This document shows positions 45,459 through 55,985 of a stretch of DNA of 64,000 nucleotides, piece after piece. Both the position numbers and the translations under genes were made by a program. The stretch is from Giesbergeria sp. (GTDB taxonomy: Bacteria > Pseudomonadota > Gammaproteobacteria > Burkholderiales > Burkholderiaceae_C). Below the pieces are notes generated by a model, which searched no databases, was not told the DNA's origin, and saw only the letters and a program-made list of their open reading frames with translations. The stretch lies in the NCBI RefSeq assembly GCF_028686475.1, contig NZ_JAQUCA010000001.1:1-64000 (forward strand). Reading direction: 5' to 3'. The first letter of the stretch is position 1; every line of letters starts with the position of its first letter.

Positions 45459-46700
45459 ATGCTCATTGCCCATCGTATCGCTCTCGACCCCAACAACGCA
45501 CAGGCTACCTATTTAGCCCGTGCTGCGGGCGTGGCACGCTTTGCTTACAACTGGGCACTGGCACAGTGGACGCAGCAGTACGAGAGGCACAAAGCCGATA
45601 ACAGTTTACCCAAGCCCTCCCAAGGAGCACTACGACGGCAACTCAATGCCATTAAGCGTGAGCAGTTTCCGTGGATGTTGGAAGTGACCAAAAATGCACC
45701 TCAAATGGCGATCATGCAGTTAGGTGATGCTTTCAAGAATTTTTTTACTGGACGGGCTAAATACCCACAGTTTCGCAAGAAGGGGCGGCATGACGGATTT
45801 AGCCTCACCAACGATCAATTCGGTATTGACGCTTTTCGCATACGTATCCCTCACTTAGGCTGGGTGCGTATGCGTGAGGCGTTGCGTTTTGTCGGAAAAA
45901 TCATGTCGGCGACAATCTCTCGTGTGGCGGATTGCTGGTTTGTCAGCGTCACCGTAGATATCCCAGATAATGTACATTTGCCCACAGCCGATAACCAAGG
46001 CGCGGTAGGTGTCGATTTGGGTGTCTCTGCGCTGGCAACGCTCTCAACTGGAGAAAGCATCGCTGGCCCTAAGCCGCATAAGGTTTTGCTAAGGCGGCTG
46101 CAACGCTTGTCGCGCAGCTTGAGCCGCAAGCAAAAAGGCTCTAACAACCGCAACAAAACCAAAACCAAGCTGGCCAAACTGCACGCACGTGCCGCCAACA
46201 TCCGCTCAGATGCTTTGCACCAGCTTACCACCAACTTGACGCGCCAATTTCATACCATCGGTATTGAAGACCTCAACGTCAAAGGTATGCTGAAAAATCG
46301 TTGCTTGGCACGTTCAATCGCCGATATGGGGTTCTTTGAATTTCGGCGGCAATTGCACTACAAGGCAGCGATGCGCGGTGGGCAAGTAGTAGTGGCTGAT
46401 CGATTTTTTGCCAGCAGCAAGACCTGTTCAGCCTGTGGGCACAAGCTAGAGAGCTTGCCTCTATCAGTACGCCAGTGGACATGCCCCGAATGTGGTGCCA
46501 ACCATGATCGGGATGTGAACGCGGCAATCAATTTGAAACAAGTGGCCGAGAGTTCGGCTGGCGACTGCCAGCGCATACAGTCTATGGCTGTATGTTCGGT
46601 GACAGCCTGTGGAGAGGAAGGCTCTGGCCGCGCTCGCAAGAGCGCGGTGAAACCGGCCTCTATGAAGCAGGAAATCAGCAACAGATTGCCTCAGCAATGA
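45459..46700 (+). CDS. tnpB: TnpB RNA-guided endonuclease (copy 2, complete)
   Basis: A 413-residue TnpB. RuvC catalytic residues are all present: Asp in VGVDLGVSALA, Glu in IGIEDLNVKGM, Asp in HDRDVNAAINLK. The zinc finger is CSACGHKLESLP...CPECG. The N-terminal helix-turn-helix starts RIALDPNNAQATYLARAAG. TnpB nicks or cleaves DNA matching its omega-RNA guide next to a target-adjacent motif and helps the element persist. The start is the ATG at MLIAHRIAL. No frameshift, so it may be active. Confidence 0.95.
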   Translation: MLIAHRIALDPNNAQATYLARAAGVARFAYNWALAQWTQQYERHKADNSLPKPSQGALRRQLNAIKREQFPWMLEVTKNAPQMAIMQLGDAFKNFFTGRAKYPQFRKKGRHDGFSLTNDQFGIDAFRIRIPHLGWVRMREALRFVGKIMSATISRVADCWFVSVTVDIPDNVHLPTADNQGAVGVDLGVSALATLSTGESIAGPKPHKVLLRRLQRLSRSLSRKQKGSNNRNKTKTKLAKLHARAANIRSDALHQLTTNLTRQFHTIGIEDLNVKGMLKNRCLARSIADMGFFEFRRQLHYKAAMRGGQVVVADRFFASSKTCSACGHKLESLPLSVRQWTCPECGANHDRDVNAAINLKQVAESSAGDCQRIQSMAVCSVTACGEEGSGRARKSAVKPASMKQEISNRLPQQ

Positions 46701-46728
46701 GTAAGTTTGCATAAGTCTGATGGAACGG
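46609..46728 (+). ncRNA. Putative omega-RNA 3' part and right end, copy 2
   Basis: An 8-bp stem (46628-46635 with 46640-46647) with a GCAA loop overlies the last codons of tnpB. The equivalent stem in copy 1 keeps pairing through compensatory changes. Similarity to copy 1 ends near 46728, so the guide should start just after it. The 5' limit of the RNA is unknown. Confidence 0.6.
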
Positions 46729-46750
46729 CTTTGTGCTTTTTGGCTGATAA

Positions 46751-47893
<1,143 letters not shown>

Positions 47894-47919
47894 AACCCTT
47901 TTTCTGCCCAATAATCCAC

Positions 47920-49074
47920 ATGGATCAAAATCAAGTGTCAGATGTGTTGCGCCATGCGCGCCGTTTGGTGGTCAAAGTCGGTTCCAGTTTGGTCACCAAC
48001 GAAGGCCGGGGCTTGGACGAAGTGGCCATTGGTGAATGGAGTCGCCAGCTGGCCGCGCTGGTGCGTGGCAGTGCCGATGGCGTGCCGCGCGAGGTGATTA
48101 TGGTCTCTAGCGGGGCGATTGCCGAAGGCATGAAGCGCCTAGGCTGGACAAGCCGCCCGAAAGAAATCCACGAGCTGCAAGCGGCAGCGGCGGTGGGTCA
48201 AATGGGGCTGGCGCAGATGTACGAAACCAAACTGCGCGAAAACGGCATTGGCAGCGCCCAAGTGCTGCTCACCCATGCGGATTTGGCCGACCGCGAGCGC
48301 TACCTGAACGCGCGTAGCACGCTCCTGACCCTGCTGGGCTTGGGCGTGGTGCCGGTGATTAACGAAAACGACACCGTCGTCAACGACGAAATCAAGTTTG
48401 GCGACAACGACACGCTAGGCGCTTTGGTGGCCAATTTGGTCGAGGCCGATGCCTTGGTCATCCTGACGGACCAAAAGGGTCTCTACACCGCCGACCCGCG
48501 CCGCGACCCAGCAGCACAGTTTGTCCACGAAGCCAAAGCCGGAGACCCGGCTTTAGAAGCGATGGCCGGTGGCGCAGGCTCCAGCATTGGCCGGGGCGGC
48601 ATGATTACCAAAATTTTGGCGGCCAAACGCGCGGCCGGTTCTGGCGCTTCTAGCGTGATTGCCTGGGGCCGAGAACCCGATGTGCTGCTGCGCCTCGTGC
48701 AGGGCCAAAGCATAGGCACACTGTTGGTGGCCCAAACCGCCAAAACCCAAGCACGCAAGCAATGGATGGCCGACCACCTGCAACTGCGCGGTGCCGTGGT
48801 GGTGGACGATGGTGCAGCTGCCAAACTGCGCCACGAAGGCAAAAGCCTGCTGCCCATCGGTATGACGGCAGTAGAGGGCGAGTTCGCCCGTGGCGATGTC
48901 ATTGCCATCCGCGATAGCAGCGGCGCAGAAATCGCCCGTGGCTTGGCCAATTACGCCAGCGCCGAGGCACGTCTGCTGTGCCGCAAGCCCTCTTTAGAGT
49001 TTGAAAGCCTGCTCGGCTATGCCGCAGAACCCGAAATGGTACACCGCGACAATTTAGTGCTGAGCAGCCACTAA
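47920..49074 (+). CDS. proB: Glutamate 5-kinase
   Basis: ProB phosphorylates glutamate as the first step of proline synthesis and is feedback-inhibited by proline. The 384-residue protein has an amino-acid kinase domain ([59 protein letters not shown]) and a C-terminal PUA domain ([20 protein letters not shown]). It follows obgE after 27 bp and converges on rppH with a 4-bp overlap. Confidence 0.97.
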   Translation: MDQNQVSDVLRHARRLVVKVGSSLVTNEGRGLDEVAIGEWSRQLAALVRGSADGVPREVIMVSSGAIAEGMKRLGWTSRPKEIHELQAAAAVGQMGLAQMYETKLRENGIGSAQVLLTHADLADRERYLNARSTLLTLLGLGVVPVINENDTVVNDEIKFGDNDTLGALVANLVEADALVILTDQKGLYTADPRRDPAAQFVHEAKAGDPALEAMAGGAGSSIGRGGMITKILAAKRAAGSGASSVIAWGREPDVLLRLVQGQSIGTLLVAQTAKTQARKQWMADHLQLRGAVVVDDGAAAKLRHEGKSLLPIGMTAVEGEFARGDVIAIRDSSGAEIARGLANYASAEARLLCRKPSLEFESLLGYAAEPEMVHRDNLVLSSH

Positions 49075-49751
49075 GCGGGCTTGAGCTGCACCACCGGCTC
49101 TGGGGGGGCCACAAAGTTGGTGCGGGGGTCTGGGTCAAAGGTCGCGCCCGGCGGCAGTTCCATATCCCGGTGCAACAGCAAATGGCCGTGGCGCAACAAC
49201 ATGCCGCCGCCATAGCCCGGCTCCGCATCGCGCCCACGAAACCCACCGCTACCGCGCAAATAGCGGTTGCGTTGCTCGTGGCGCGGTAAAAAGCGCGCCA
49301 ATTCGGTCAGCGCCATGCGATAAACACTGCGCTTAAAATCGACCACCACATCCAGCGGCACCCAATAATCGTTCCAGCGCCAAGCGTCAAACTCGGGGTG
49401 GCTGCTGGCCCGTAGATTCAAATCGGTGTCGTAACCGATCAGTTGTAGCAAGTACCAAATTTGTTTTTGGCCTCTGTAGTGGCCGCGTATATCGCGGCGA
49501 ACGTACCTCTCAGGCACCTCGTAGCGCAACCAGTCCCGGGTGCGGGCAACCACGCGCACATGGCTAGGCTGTAAGCCTACCTCTTCGTGGAGTTCGCGGA
49601 ACATGGCTTGCTCGGGGGTTTCACCCCGGTCAATGCCACCTTGCGGAAACTGCCAACTGTGGGTGCGTATGCGTTTGCCCCAGAACACTTGGTTTCTCTG
49701 GTTGAGCAGGATGATGCCGACGTTGGGCCGAAAGCCGTCCCGGTCAAGCAT
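49071..49751 (-). CDS. rppH: RNA pyrophosphohydrolase
   Basis: RppH removes pyrophosphate from mRNA 5' ends and triggers RNase E decay. The Nudix box is [23 protein letters not shown], and [15 protein letters not shown] and WQFPQGG precede it as in other RppH. At 226 residues it has a C-terminal extension (about 60 residues) with an [10 protein letters not shown] and a Pro-rich end that is absent in E. coli but common in this group. The ATG at MLDRDG is used. It is divergent from proS. Confidence 0.95.
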   Translation of the reverse strand: MLDRDGFRPNVGIILLNQRNQVFWGKRIRTHSWQFPQGGIDRGETPEQAMFRELHEEVGLQPSHVRVVARTRDWLRYEVPERYVRRDIRGHYRGQKQIWYLLQLIGYDTDLNLRASSHPEFDAWRWNDYWVPLDVVVDFKRSVYRMALTELARFLPRHEQRNRYLRGSGGFRGRDAEPGYGGGMLLRHGHLLLHRDMELPPGATFDPDPRTNFVAPPEPVVQLKPA

Positions 49752-49847
49752 AATCAAACCCCAATTTTTTTTAAACTGAGTCCATTATGCACGGCCCTTT
49801 GCACGCCACAAGGGGAGCTTGTCCTATGGGCCAGCCGCATTCCAATG

Positions 49848-51590
49848 AAAGCCTCCCAGTTCCTGATTTCCACCCTCAAAGAAGCCCCTGCTGATGCCGA
49901 AGTAGTCAGCCACCAGCTCATGACCCGCGCTGGCATGATTAAAAAATTGGGTGCTGGCATTTACAGCTATATGCCAATGGGCCTGCGCGTGATTCGCAAG
50001 GTAGAAGCTATTGTGCGCGAAGAAATGGACCGCGCTGGCGCCATCGAGTTGACCATGCCGGTGGTACAACCGGCAGAGCTGTGGCAAGAAACCGGCCGCT
50101 TCGACAAAATGGGGCCAGAGATGATGCGTATCCGCGACCGGCATGGGCGCGATTTTGTCATCCAGCCCACCAGCGAAGAAGTGGTGACAGATATTGCGCG
50201 CCAAGAGTTCAAGAGCTACAAGCAGCTGCCCAAAAACCTGTACCAAATCCAAACCAAGTTCCGCGATGAGCGCCGCCCACGCTTTGGCCTGATGCGCGGA
50301 CGCGAGTTTGTCATGAAGGATGCTTACAGCTTTGACCGCGACCAAGCCAGCGCCAAAGCCAGCTACCAAATCATGGCAACGGCCTATCGGCGCATTTTTG
50401 ACCGCTTTGGCCTGACCTACCGCGCAGTGGCCGCCGACAGTGGTGCGATTGGTGGCGACTTGAGCGAAGAATTCCAAGTGATTGCCGCCACGGGTGAAGA
50501 TGCGATTGTCTATTGCCCCAACAGCAACTACGCCGCCAACCTAGAAAAAGCCGAGGCCCTGCCCCCCAGCCAAGCCCGCCCCGCCGCCAGCCAGCCGCTG
50601 GCCCAAGCCCCCACCCCCGGCAAAACCACCTGTGCCGATGTGGCCGCTTTGCTGGGCGTACCGCTGCAACAGACCGTCAAATCTATGGTGTTGGCCACTG
50701 ACCAGCTCAACGAGCAAGGCGAAATCATCCAAAGCCAAATTTGGCTGCTGCTGCTGCGTGGCGACCACGAAATGAACGAAATCAAAGTGGCCAAGGTGCC
50801 GGGGCTAGACCAAGGCTTCCGTTTTGCCTCGACCGCAGAAATCGTAGAACACTTTGGCTGTGAACCGGGCTATTTGGGGCCACTGAAGCTGCAAAAGCCG
50901 GTGCAGTTGGTGGTCGATCGGGAAGTGGCGGTGCTGGCCGATTGGATTTGCGGGGCCAACGCGCCCGACTTCCACACCACGGGGGTCAACTGGGGCCGGG
51001 ATTTGCCCGAGCCTGAACGGGTGGCAGACTTGCGGAATGTCGTCGCTGGGGACCCATCTCCCGATGGTCAGGGCGCATTGGCGATTGAGCGCGGCATTGA
51101 AGTCGGCCATGTGTTCTATCTGGGTACTAAATACTCGCAGGCCATGAATGCTACCTTCTTGGCCGAAGATGGCAAACCCGCCTTTTTTGAAATGGGTTGC
51201 TACGGCATCGGCATCACCCGCCTGCCCGCTGCCGCAATTGAACAGAACCATGATGAGCGCGGCATCATCTGGCCGGATGCGATTGCGCCCTTCACCGTGG
51301 TGCTGTGCCCCATCACACCCGAGCGCTTCCCGGCGGTGAAAGAGGCCGCCGAGGCCCTGTATGCCCAATTGCTGGCCGAAGGTATCGACGTGATACTAGA
51401 CGACCGTGGCGAGCGTCCCGGTGCCATGTTTGCCGATTGGGAGCTGATTGGCGTGCCACACCGCATCACGATTGGCGACCGGGGCCTGAAAGAGGGCGTG
51501 GTGGAATACCAGCATCGCCGCGATGCCGCTGCCACCAAAATGGCCACTGCGGATATTTTGGCCCACCTCAAGGGCCAACTGGGCGTATGA
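49848..51590 (+). CDS. proS: Prolyl-tRNA synthetase
   Basis: ProS charges tRNA-Pro. The 580-residue class II enzyme has motif 1 in [20 protein letters not shown]-like sequence near residue 60, motif 2 ([25 protein letters not shown]), and motif 3 ([13 protein letters not shown]). A YbaK-type editing insertion spans about residues 220-400 ([20 protein letters not shown]). The anticodon-binding domain is C-terminal. The start at MKASQF fits the family. Its stop overlaps the next gene by ATGA. Confidence 0.97.
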   Translation, partial: KASQFLISTLKEAPADAEVVSHQLMTRAGMIKKLGAGIYSYMPMGLRVIRKVEAIVREEMDRAGAIELTMPVVQPAELWQETGRFDKMGPEMMRIRDRHGRDFVIQPTSEEVVTDIARQEFKSYKQLPKNLYQIQTKFRDERRPRFGLMRGREFVMKDAYSFDRDQASAKASYQIMATAYRRIFDRFGLTYRAVAADSGAIGGDLSEEFQVIAATGEDAIVYCPNSNYAANLEKAEALPPSQARPAASQPLAQAPTPGKTTCADVAALLGVPLQQTVKSMVLATDQLNEQGEIIQSQIWLLLLRGDHEMNEIKVAKVPGLDQGFRFASTAEIVEHFGCEPGYLGPLKLQKPVQLVVDREVAVLADWICGANAPDFHTTGVNWGRDLPEPERVADLRNVVAGDPSPDGQGALAIERGIEVGHVFYLGTKYSQAMNATFLAEDGKPAFFEMGCYGIGITRLPAAAIEQNHDERGIIWPDAIAPFTVVLCPITPERFPAVKEAAEALYAQLLAEGIDVILDDRGERPGAMFADWELIGVPHRITIGDRGLKEGVVEYQHRRDAAATKMATADILAHLKGQLGV

Positions 51591-52264
51591 GCGCGCACCG
51601 CAACGCTGCGGGTGCTGGGGTGTCGCGCCGCGCCAGCTTGGCCTCTTTGGCTTCGCTGGTGGCCGCACCGGCCTGGTACTTGGGCAGCCCCTCGGTGGCC
51701 CATGCGGGTGGACAATTAGAAGAGCCACTGATGGATTCGGTGCGTACTGCGCTGAGTTCGGCGGTACTCAATCAGGCTCCACCCGAGCCAGAATTTGCCT
51801 CGACCGAAGCGCGCATTGCCTATATCCACTGGCTGACGGCCATGAGCGAGCGCCTGTACAAACGCAAACCCGATTTAGACGTGCGCCGCGATTTTTTGCA
51901 AACGGCTTGGTACGAAAGCAAACGCGCTGGGTTGGATGTATCGCTGGTGCTGGGGCTGATTCAGGTGGAAAGCGCGTTTCGCAAATTTGCCATCTCTAGC
52001 GTCGGAGCGCGTGGCTATATGCAGGTGATGCCGTTTTGGACGCGCGTGATTGGCGATGGCGACCCCGGAAAATTGTTCCATATGCAAACCAACTTGCGTT
52101 TTGGTTGTGTGATTTTGCGCCACTATTTAGAGCGCGAGCGCGGCGATTTGTTTATGGCCTTGGGGCGCTACAACGGCAGCCGGGGCCGTGACCCTTACCC
52201 GAATGCAGTGTTTACAGCCCAGCGCAATTGGATTTTCAATGGCGCGGGCAGTGTGGGGGCTTAA
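51587..52264 (+). CDS. Lytic transglycosylase, SLT domain
   Basis: A 225-residue exported protein. A Tat-like or long signal (RR followed by [18 protein letters not shown]) lies at residues 13-40. The Slt70-type domain has the catalytic glutamate in [28 protein letters not shown], the ES...GxMQ signature, and [14 protein letters not shown] near the end. It cleaves peptidoglycan glycan strands. ATGA overlap with proS implies co-translation, a pairing common in Burkholderiales. Confidence 0.9.
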   Translation: MSAHRNAAGAGVSRRASLASLASLVAAPAWYLGSPSVAHAGGQLEEPLMDSVRTALSSAVLNQAPPEPEFASTEARIAYIHWLTAMSERLYKRKPDLDVRRDFLQTAWYESKRAGLDVSLVLGLIQVESAFRKFAISSVGARGYMQVMPFWTRVIGDGDPGKLFHMQTNLRFGCVILRHYLERERGDLFMALGRYNGSRGRDPYPNAVFTAQRNWIFNGAGSVGA

Positions 52265-52272
52265 AAAAGCGT

Positions 52273-52992
52273 TTAGAAACTACCAATCAGGCCGATAGTG
52301 AGGCCTGAGGTAGTGTCTCTGGAGTCATGTTTACCACCATTGGATGTTTCATGGGTTTTGTTGGCTGTTAATTTTTGAAAACGGTATCCTACAGTAGCAG
52401 TTAATCCTTTAACAAAGCTTGGTTTTTTATCAAAAGAATAGGCCAATCCTACTTCACCAAGCTCGTAGTTGGTGTTGTATTTTTGAGAAATTGTTTTTGT
52501 TTCAAGCCATCCAATACCAAGGCTACCATATATTCCAAAATTATCATTCATCGGAGCAAAGCCTGACAAGCCGATAACAGGGCCATTGATTTTTGTATTT
52601 TGAAAAAATTTAAGATTTTTGTAGCCAATAGATGCAGACAAATTAGGGTGTAAAAAATAAGAAAAATTAACATCCCACTCCGAGCGATCACTTGGGAAAA
52701 TCGTAGTATTATTTTGATAATCGATAGATAAATCATAAGTAGTCTTTGCGAGACTACTTAATGATAAAGAAAAATCTTTATAGCGCCCAGCAATTGTATA
52801 AATAGCTACTGGCTTTGTGTTGGAATTATATGGATAGGGGCCGTAGCTTGCTTGCCATTGACTGTTCCATAGTTTGACACCAGCAGAAAATGACAAATCG
52901 CTAGGAGATACTTCTTCATCAGCAGCATAGGCAGCCAAACCAAAAGTGGAGATTAACAAGATAGTGATTGATTTTTTGATTAAGTTTTTCAT
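52273..52992 (-). CDS. Small putative outer-membrane beta-barrel protein of caspase operon
   Basis: 239 residues. A signal peptide (MKNLIKKSITILLISTFGLA, cleavage near YA-AD) precedes alternating strands rich in aromatic and polar residues, ending GLTIGLIGSF with the C-terminal Phe typical of BAM substrates. I do not recognise a named family. The gene is visibly AT-rich against its surroundings and follows the caspase gene by 87 bp on the same strand, so both probably arrived together. Function unknown. Confidence 0.75.
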   Translation of the reverse strand: MKNLIKKSITILLISTFGLAAYAADEEVSPSDLSFSAGVKLWNSQWQASYGPYPYNSNTKPVAIYTIAGRYKDFSLSLSSLAKTTYDLSIDYQNNTTIFPSDRSEWDVNFSYFLHPNLSASIGYKNLKFFQNTKINGPVIGLSGFAPMNDNFGIYGSLGIGWLETKTISQKYNTNYELGEVGLAYSFDKKPSFVKGLTATVGYRFQKLTANKTHETSNGGKHDSRDTTSGLTIGLIGSF

Positions 52993-53079
52993 TGGAAATT
53001 TATAAATTAAGTTAATTGTTTAAAAACACAGTAAAAATAAGTAGTTTTTTGATAGACAACCTCTCTATTCTAAAAAAAT

Positions 53080-54390
53080 TTAAAGTGCAGGTGGAATGTG
53101 AAAGTTCCTTGATCGTGTTGGTGCTGCTTGCGGTACATCTTCCGAAGCACGCTTTTTAGTCCGTTCCATCTCTAGCAACCGCTCTTTTTCAGCTTTTTCA
53201 CGTTCTAACTGTGACAAACGCTGGCTCATGGCCTCATTCTCAGCCACCTTCTGCTCTAGCTCTTTGCGCTGAGCATCTAACCTCTTAATTTCTTCCTGTT
53301 GCCGTCGCTGAGCTTCTGGCTTTTTTAGGCGCTCGGCTTGCAAAATTTCTAGCTTTTTCTTAACCGATGCTAATTCATGGTTGGCTTGGGCTTGACCGGT
53401 CGAGGATTGACGCGAAGCTGCTTCGAGTTGCTTCATTTGGGCTTCTAAGGCTTGTTGTTTGGCCTTAAATTGTGCTTCTTGTTCTGCCAGCATTTTTTGT
53501 TTTTCTTGGCTTTCTTGTTGTGCGCGGCGGGTCGTGGCTTCGAGTTGCTCTTTTTCTTTGCGAATCCGCTCTAATTCTTGGGCTTGGGCTGGGTCATGGC
53601 AGCCAGCAAAACAAAACTTTCCGGTAAAAGAAGAGTTCCACCACGGGGTTTGGTTGATGCCCAATTGGCTTGATTCTTGTATCACCCCTCGGCTGACCTG
53701 CTTGATCATTTCTTCTAAAGAAAGGCTGGGGGTAGGCAGCACATTGAGCAAATGTTTGGTAAAGAGACCATTGCGCCCTTTGCCATCAAAAGCTTCTTTG
53801 CCTGGTGCCGTAGAAAATAAAATAACACTCCCTGTGGGGGCATCTATGGGGGCCAAGCCACGGCTTACACTGCGCCAGCTACGCGACACAGGGTTATTGC
53901 GACAGGCATCTAAAATAATAATATTGAATGGATTTTTTGAATAATCGAGCTGGGCCATTAAATAATTGACATTCAAGGTTTCATCTTCAATATCGGCCTC
54001 GGTTCTTAGTTCCGCCTCGGTAGGAATCAAATAATTTTCACCTTTGACTTGCATTCCATGTCCGGCATAGAAAAAAAGTGCTGTCCCATGCTGAGAAGAC
54101 AATTTTTCAGAAAATCGAATCACGGCTTCCTTCATTTCGCGTTTAGTTTTTTGATTTTGATAGCAAAAAACTTCAAAACCTAATTTTTCCAATGCAACGC
54201 ACATGTCACGCGCGTCATTTTTAGGGTTTTCAAGAGAAGGCGCGAATTTATAATTAGAATTTCCAATAATCAAGGCCATGCGTTTTTCTTTGTTTTTATC
54301 TGTGGCAGATGAAACAGAGGCCATCTGTGCAAAAGAAAAATGATGCACTGTCAGAAAACTGAAAACAATAATTATAATTTTTCTGAACAT
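53080..54390 (-). CDS. Exported caspase-family (C14) peptidase with coiled-coil tail
   Basis: 436 residues. A signal peptide MFRKIIIIVFSFLTVHHFSF is followed by a caspase p20-like domain: KRMALIIGNSNYKFAP, catalytic His111 in FFYAGHGMQ, catalytic Cys163 in ILDACRNNP with Asp161 two before it. From about residue 268 to 415 a charged Glu/Lys/Gln-rich coiled coil follows, ending in a short proline-containing tail. This is a bacterial orthocaspase layout, cut after Arg/Lys in known family members. AT-rich. The ATG with the signal peptide is chosen over longer frames. Confidence 0.9.
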   Translation of the reverse strand: MFRKIIIIVFSFLTVHHFSFAQMASVSSATDKNKEKRMALIIGNSNYKFAPSLENPKNDARDMCVALEKLGFEVFCYQNQKTKREMKEAVIRFSEKLSSQHGTALFFYAGHGMQVKGENYLIPTEAELRTEADIEDETLNVNYLMAQLDYSKNPFNIIILDACRNNPVSRSWRSVSRGLAPIDAPTGSVILFSTAPGKEAFDGKGRNGLFTKHLLNVLPTPSLSLEEMIKQVSRGVIQESSQLGINQTPWWNSSFTGKFCFAGCHDPAQAQELERIRKEKEQLEATTRRAQQESQEKQKMLAEQEAQFKAKQQALEAQMKQLEAASRQSSTGQAQANHELASVKKKLEILQAERLKKPEAQRRQQEEIKRLDAQRKELEQKVAENEAMSQRLSQLEREKAEKERLLEMERTKKRASEDVPQAAPTRSRNFHIPPAL

Positions 54391-54682
54391 TATTTGCAGA
54401 AAGAAATGGGGAAAATAATCATGGCAAAGCCATCCCCAATGATGCCCGAGTGTTTTTAAGGGCGCAAGAGAGGCACTGGATTGCGGTCTGTGGTGTTGCA
54501 ATTTCACCACAAGCCCCACGCCCAAGCCGCACCACACCAGCACCTATCCGATGTGGTGTATTTGCCAACATCGGTGCAAAAAATGCAAAAACTTGCTGCA
54601 AGTTGTAGCAAAATTCAACCGCTTTGTGCATCAGCACATTGAGCTACCAATTTAATAGCAATGTAAACAAGGGAGAGTAGGG
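54391..54682. promoter_or_regulatory. Divergent control region of the caspase / CHAT cassette
   Basis: A 292-bp region between two divergent operons. It holds TGTGGTG at 54489-54495 and 54552-54558, with the complement CACCACA at 54505-54511 and 54530-54536, forming two inverted pairs with 9- and 15-bp gaps. A perfect palindrome AACTTGCTGCAAGTT (54590-54604) lies nearer the right-hand gene. No clear -35/-10 pair was identified. These look like regulator sites, but no regulator gene is adjacent. Confidence 0.5.
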
Positions 54683-55963
54683 ATGCGTAAAAATATTGCA
54701 GCAATGGTGGTGGTTGCCACCGGTGGTGTGTTCATGGCGGGGAGTGCGGCGGCCACTTGCCTGAATTTTGACAGTGTGAAAACAGAGCGCCCTTATAGCT
54801 TGAGCATCACCGATGTCACTTTGAATGGTACTTGCCAGTTCGTCACAGAGTCCACGGCACAAGGCTTTATTGATACCCTCAGAACTACCAGCTTAAGCCG
54901 CTGGTTTACTGGGGCCAACACCAACACTGACCAGATTACTGCCGAAGCCAGTTTTAACAGTCTGTTTGTCACGCTGAAATTTGATACACAGGGTGGCACA
55001 CATCTGAAATTTCAGATCCCCAGCCTGAACATTGCGAAGGACTTTACCGGTCAAACACGTGATGAGAGCATAGACATGCTCGAAGACTACCTGAAGAAAG
55101 AGAACGTGATCGGCGATATCATGAACTATCAGGCCAAAAACTCCCCCTTCAGCCCCATTACGGGCGAAGGTGGCCTGATTCCCAGCGCGCTGGGCTCAGA
55201 CTTTGGCAGCAGCATCACCGATGTGGCCACCAACGTTGCAGCCCCAGCGGCCTTGGCCAAAGAGGCCAGCCTAGACGGCAAAACCAGCAATTTAATGGGT
55301 GTAGGTGCCAGCTATAGCTCCACCAAAATCAATAGCACCACCGTCAAGTCCATCAACCTGCCACTGTCCTACACCTTCCGCAACGATATCGACCCACGCC
55401 GCCAATTGGTATTGCAATTGCCTATCACTTATATTGATACCGGTGGTGCCAAGACGGTACATGCGGGCTTTGGTGTCGCGTACCGCTTCCCGATGTCGGA
55501 TAACTGGACTTTGACCCCTAACGTGAAATACTCGGTCGTGGGTTCGGAAGACTTGGCTTCGGTGGCCAGCTTGTACTCCGCCTCCATCGGTAGCGCCTAC
55601 ATCATTCCGTTCCAAGGCTTTGATTTGGCCATTGGCAACATGTTGGGCATTTACAAAACAGGCAAATTTTCTGCCGGTGATTACTCTTTTAACCCCAGCG
55701 TAACCACCACCGGTATGCGTAACGGCATCATGCTGCTGCAACCCGTGACGGTCAAGGGCACGAAGATGTCCCTAGAGTATTCTCTGATTGACACGCGTTA
55801 TTTTGGTGATAAACCCTTTGCCGACAATAGCCAAGAAATCGGCATTACGCTGGGCACCAACAAGAGCGCCTTCTCGGCGCGTAGCTTCTTGCGTGCCGGT
55901 TTGGGTTATGCCACTTCTAAAAATGGCGACACCTGGAAGATTAACTTCGGTTACTGGTTCTAA
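54683..55963 (+). CDS. Putative outer-membrane beta-barrel protein paired with CHAT protease
   Basis: 426 residues. A signal peptide (MRKNIAAMVVVATGGVFMAG, cleavage near AAA-TC) leads to an N-terminal domain with two cysteines (CLNF, GTCQF) and a strand-rich C-terminal half. Strand pairs such as LPLSYTFRNDIDPRRQLVLQLPITYI, HAGFGVAYRF and the final TWKINFGYWF end in Phe, as barrel proteins do. No named family recognised. GGGAG precedes the ATG. The CHAT gene follows after 22 bases, so the two are one operon. Confidence 0.7.
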   Translation: MRKNIAAMVVVATGGVFMAGSAAATCLNFDSVKTERPYSLSITDVTLNGTCQFVTESTAQGFIDTLRTTSLSRWFTGANTNTDQITAEASFNSLFVTLKFDTQGGTHLKFQIPSLNIAKDFTGQTRDESIDMLEDYLKKENVIGDIMNYQAKNSPFSPITGEGGLIPSALGSDFGSSITDVATNVAAPAALAKEASLDGKTSNLMGVGASYSSTKINSTTVKSINLPLSYTFRNDIDPRRQLVLQLPITYIDTGGAKTVHAGFGVAYRFPMSDNWTLTPNVKYSVVGSEDLASVASLYSASIGSAYIIPFQGFDLAIGNMLGIYKTGKFSAGDYSFNPSVTTTGMRNGIMLLQPVTVKGTKMSLEYSLIDTRYFGDKPFADNSQEIGITLGTNKSAFSARSFLRAGLGYATSKNGDTWKINFGYWF

Positions 55964-55985
55964 ATTGTCTTGAAGGGCTAAGCTT

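Larger units (their letters stand above)
45400..46728 (+). mobile_element. TnpB-only IS200/IS605-type element between rpmA and obgE
   Basis: The element carries one gene, tnpB, with no tnpA transposase. Its right end is placed at about 46728 by comparing with the copy at the window start: the two align past the tnpB stop up to GAACGG. The left end is not defined; it lies between the rpmA terminator and the tnpB start. Without TnpA it would need a transposase supplied from elsewhere. It splits a conserved housekeeping gene block. Confidence 0.75.
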
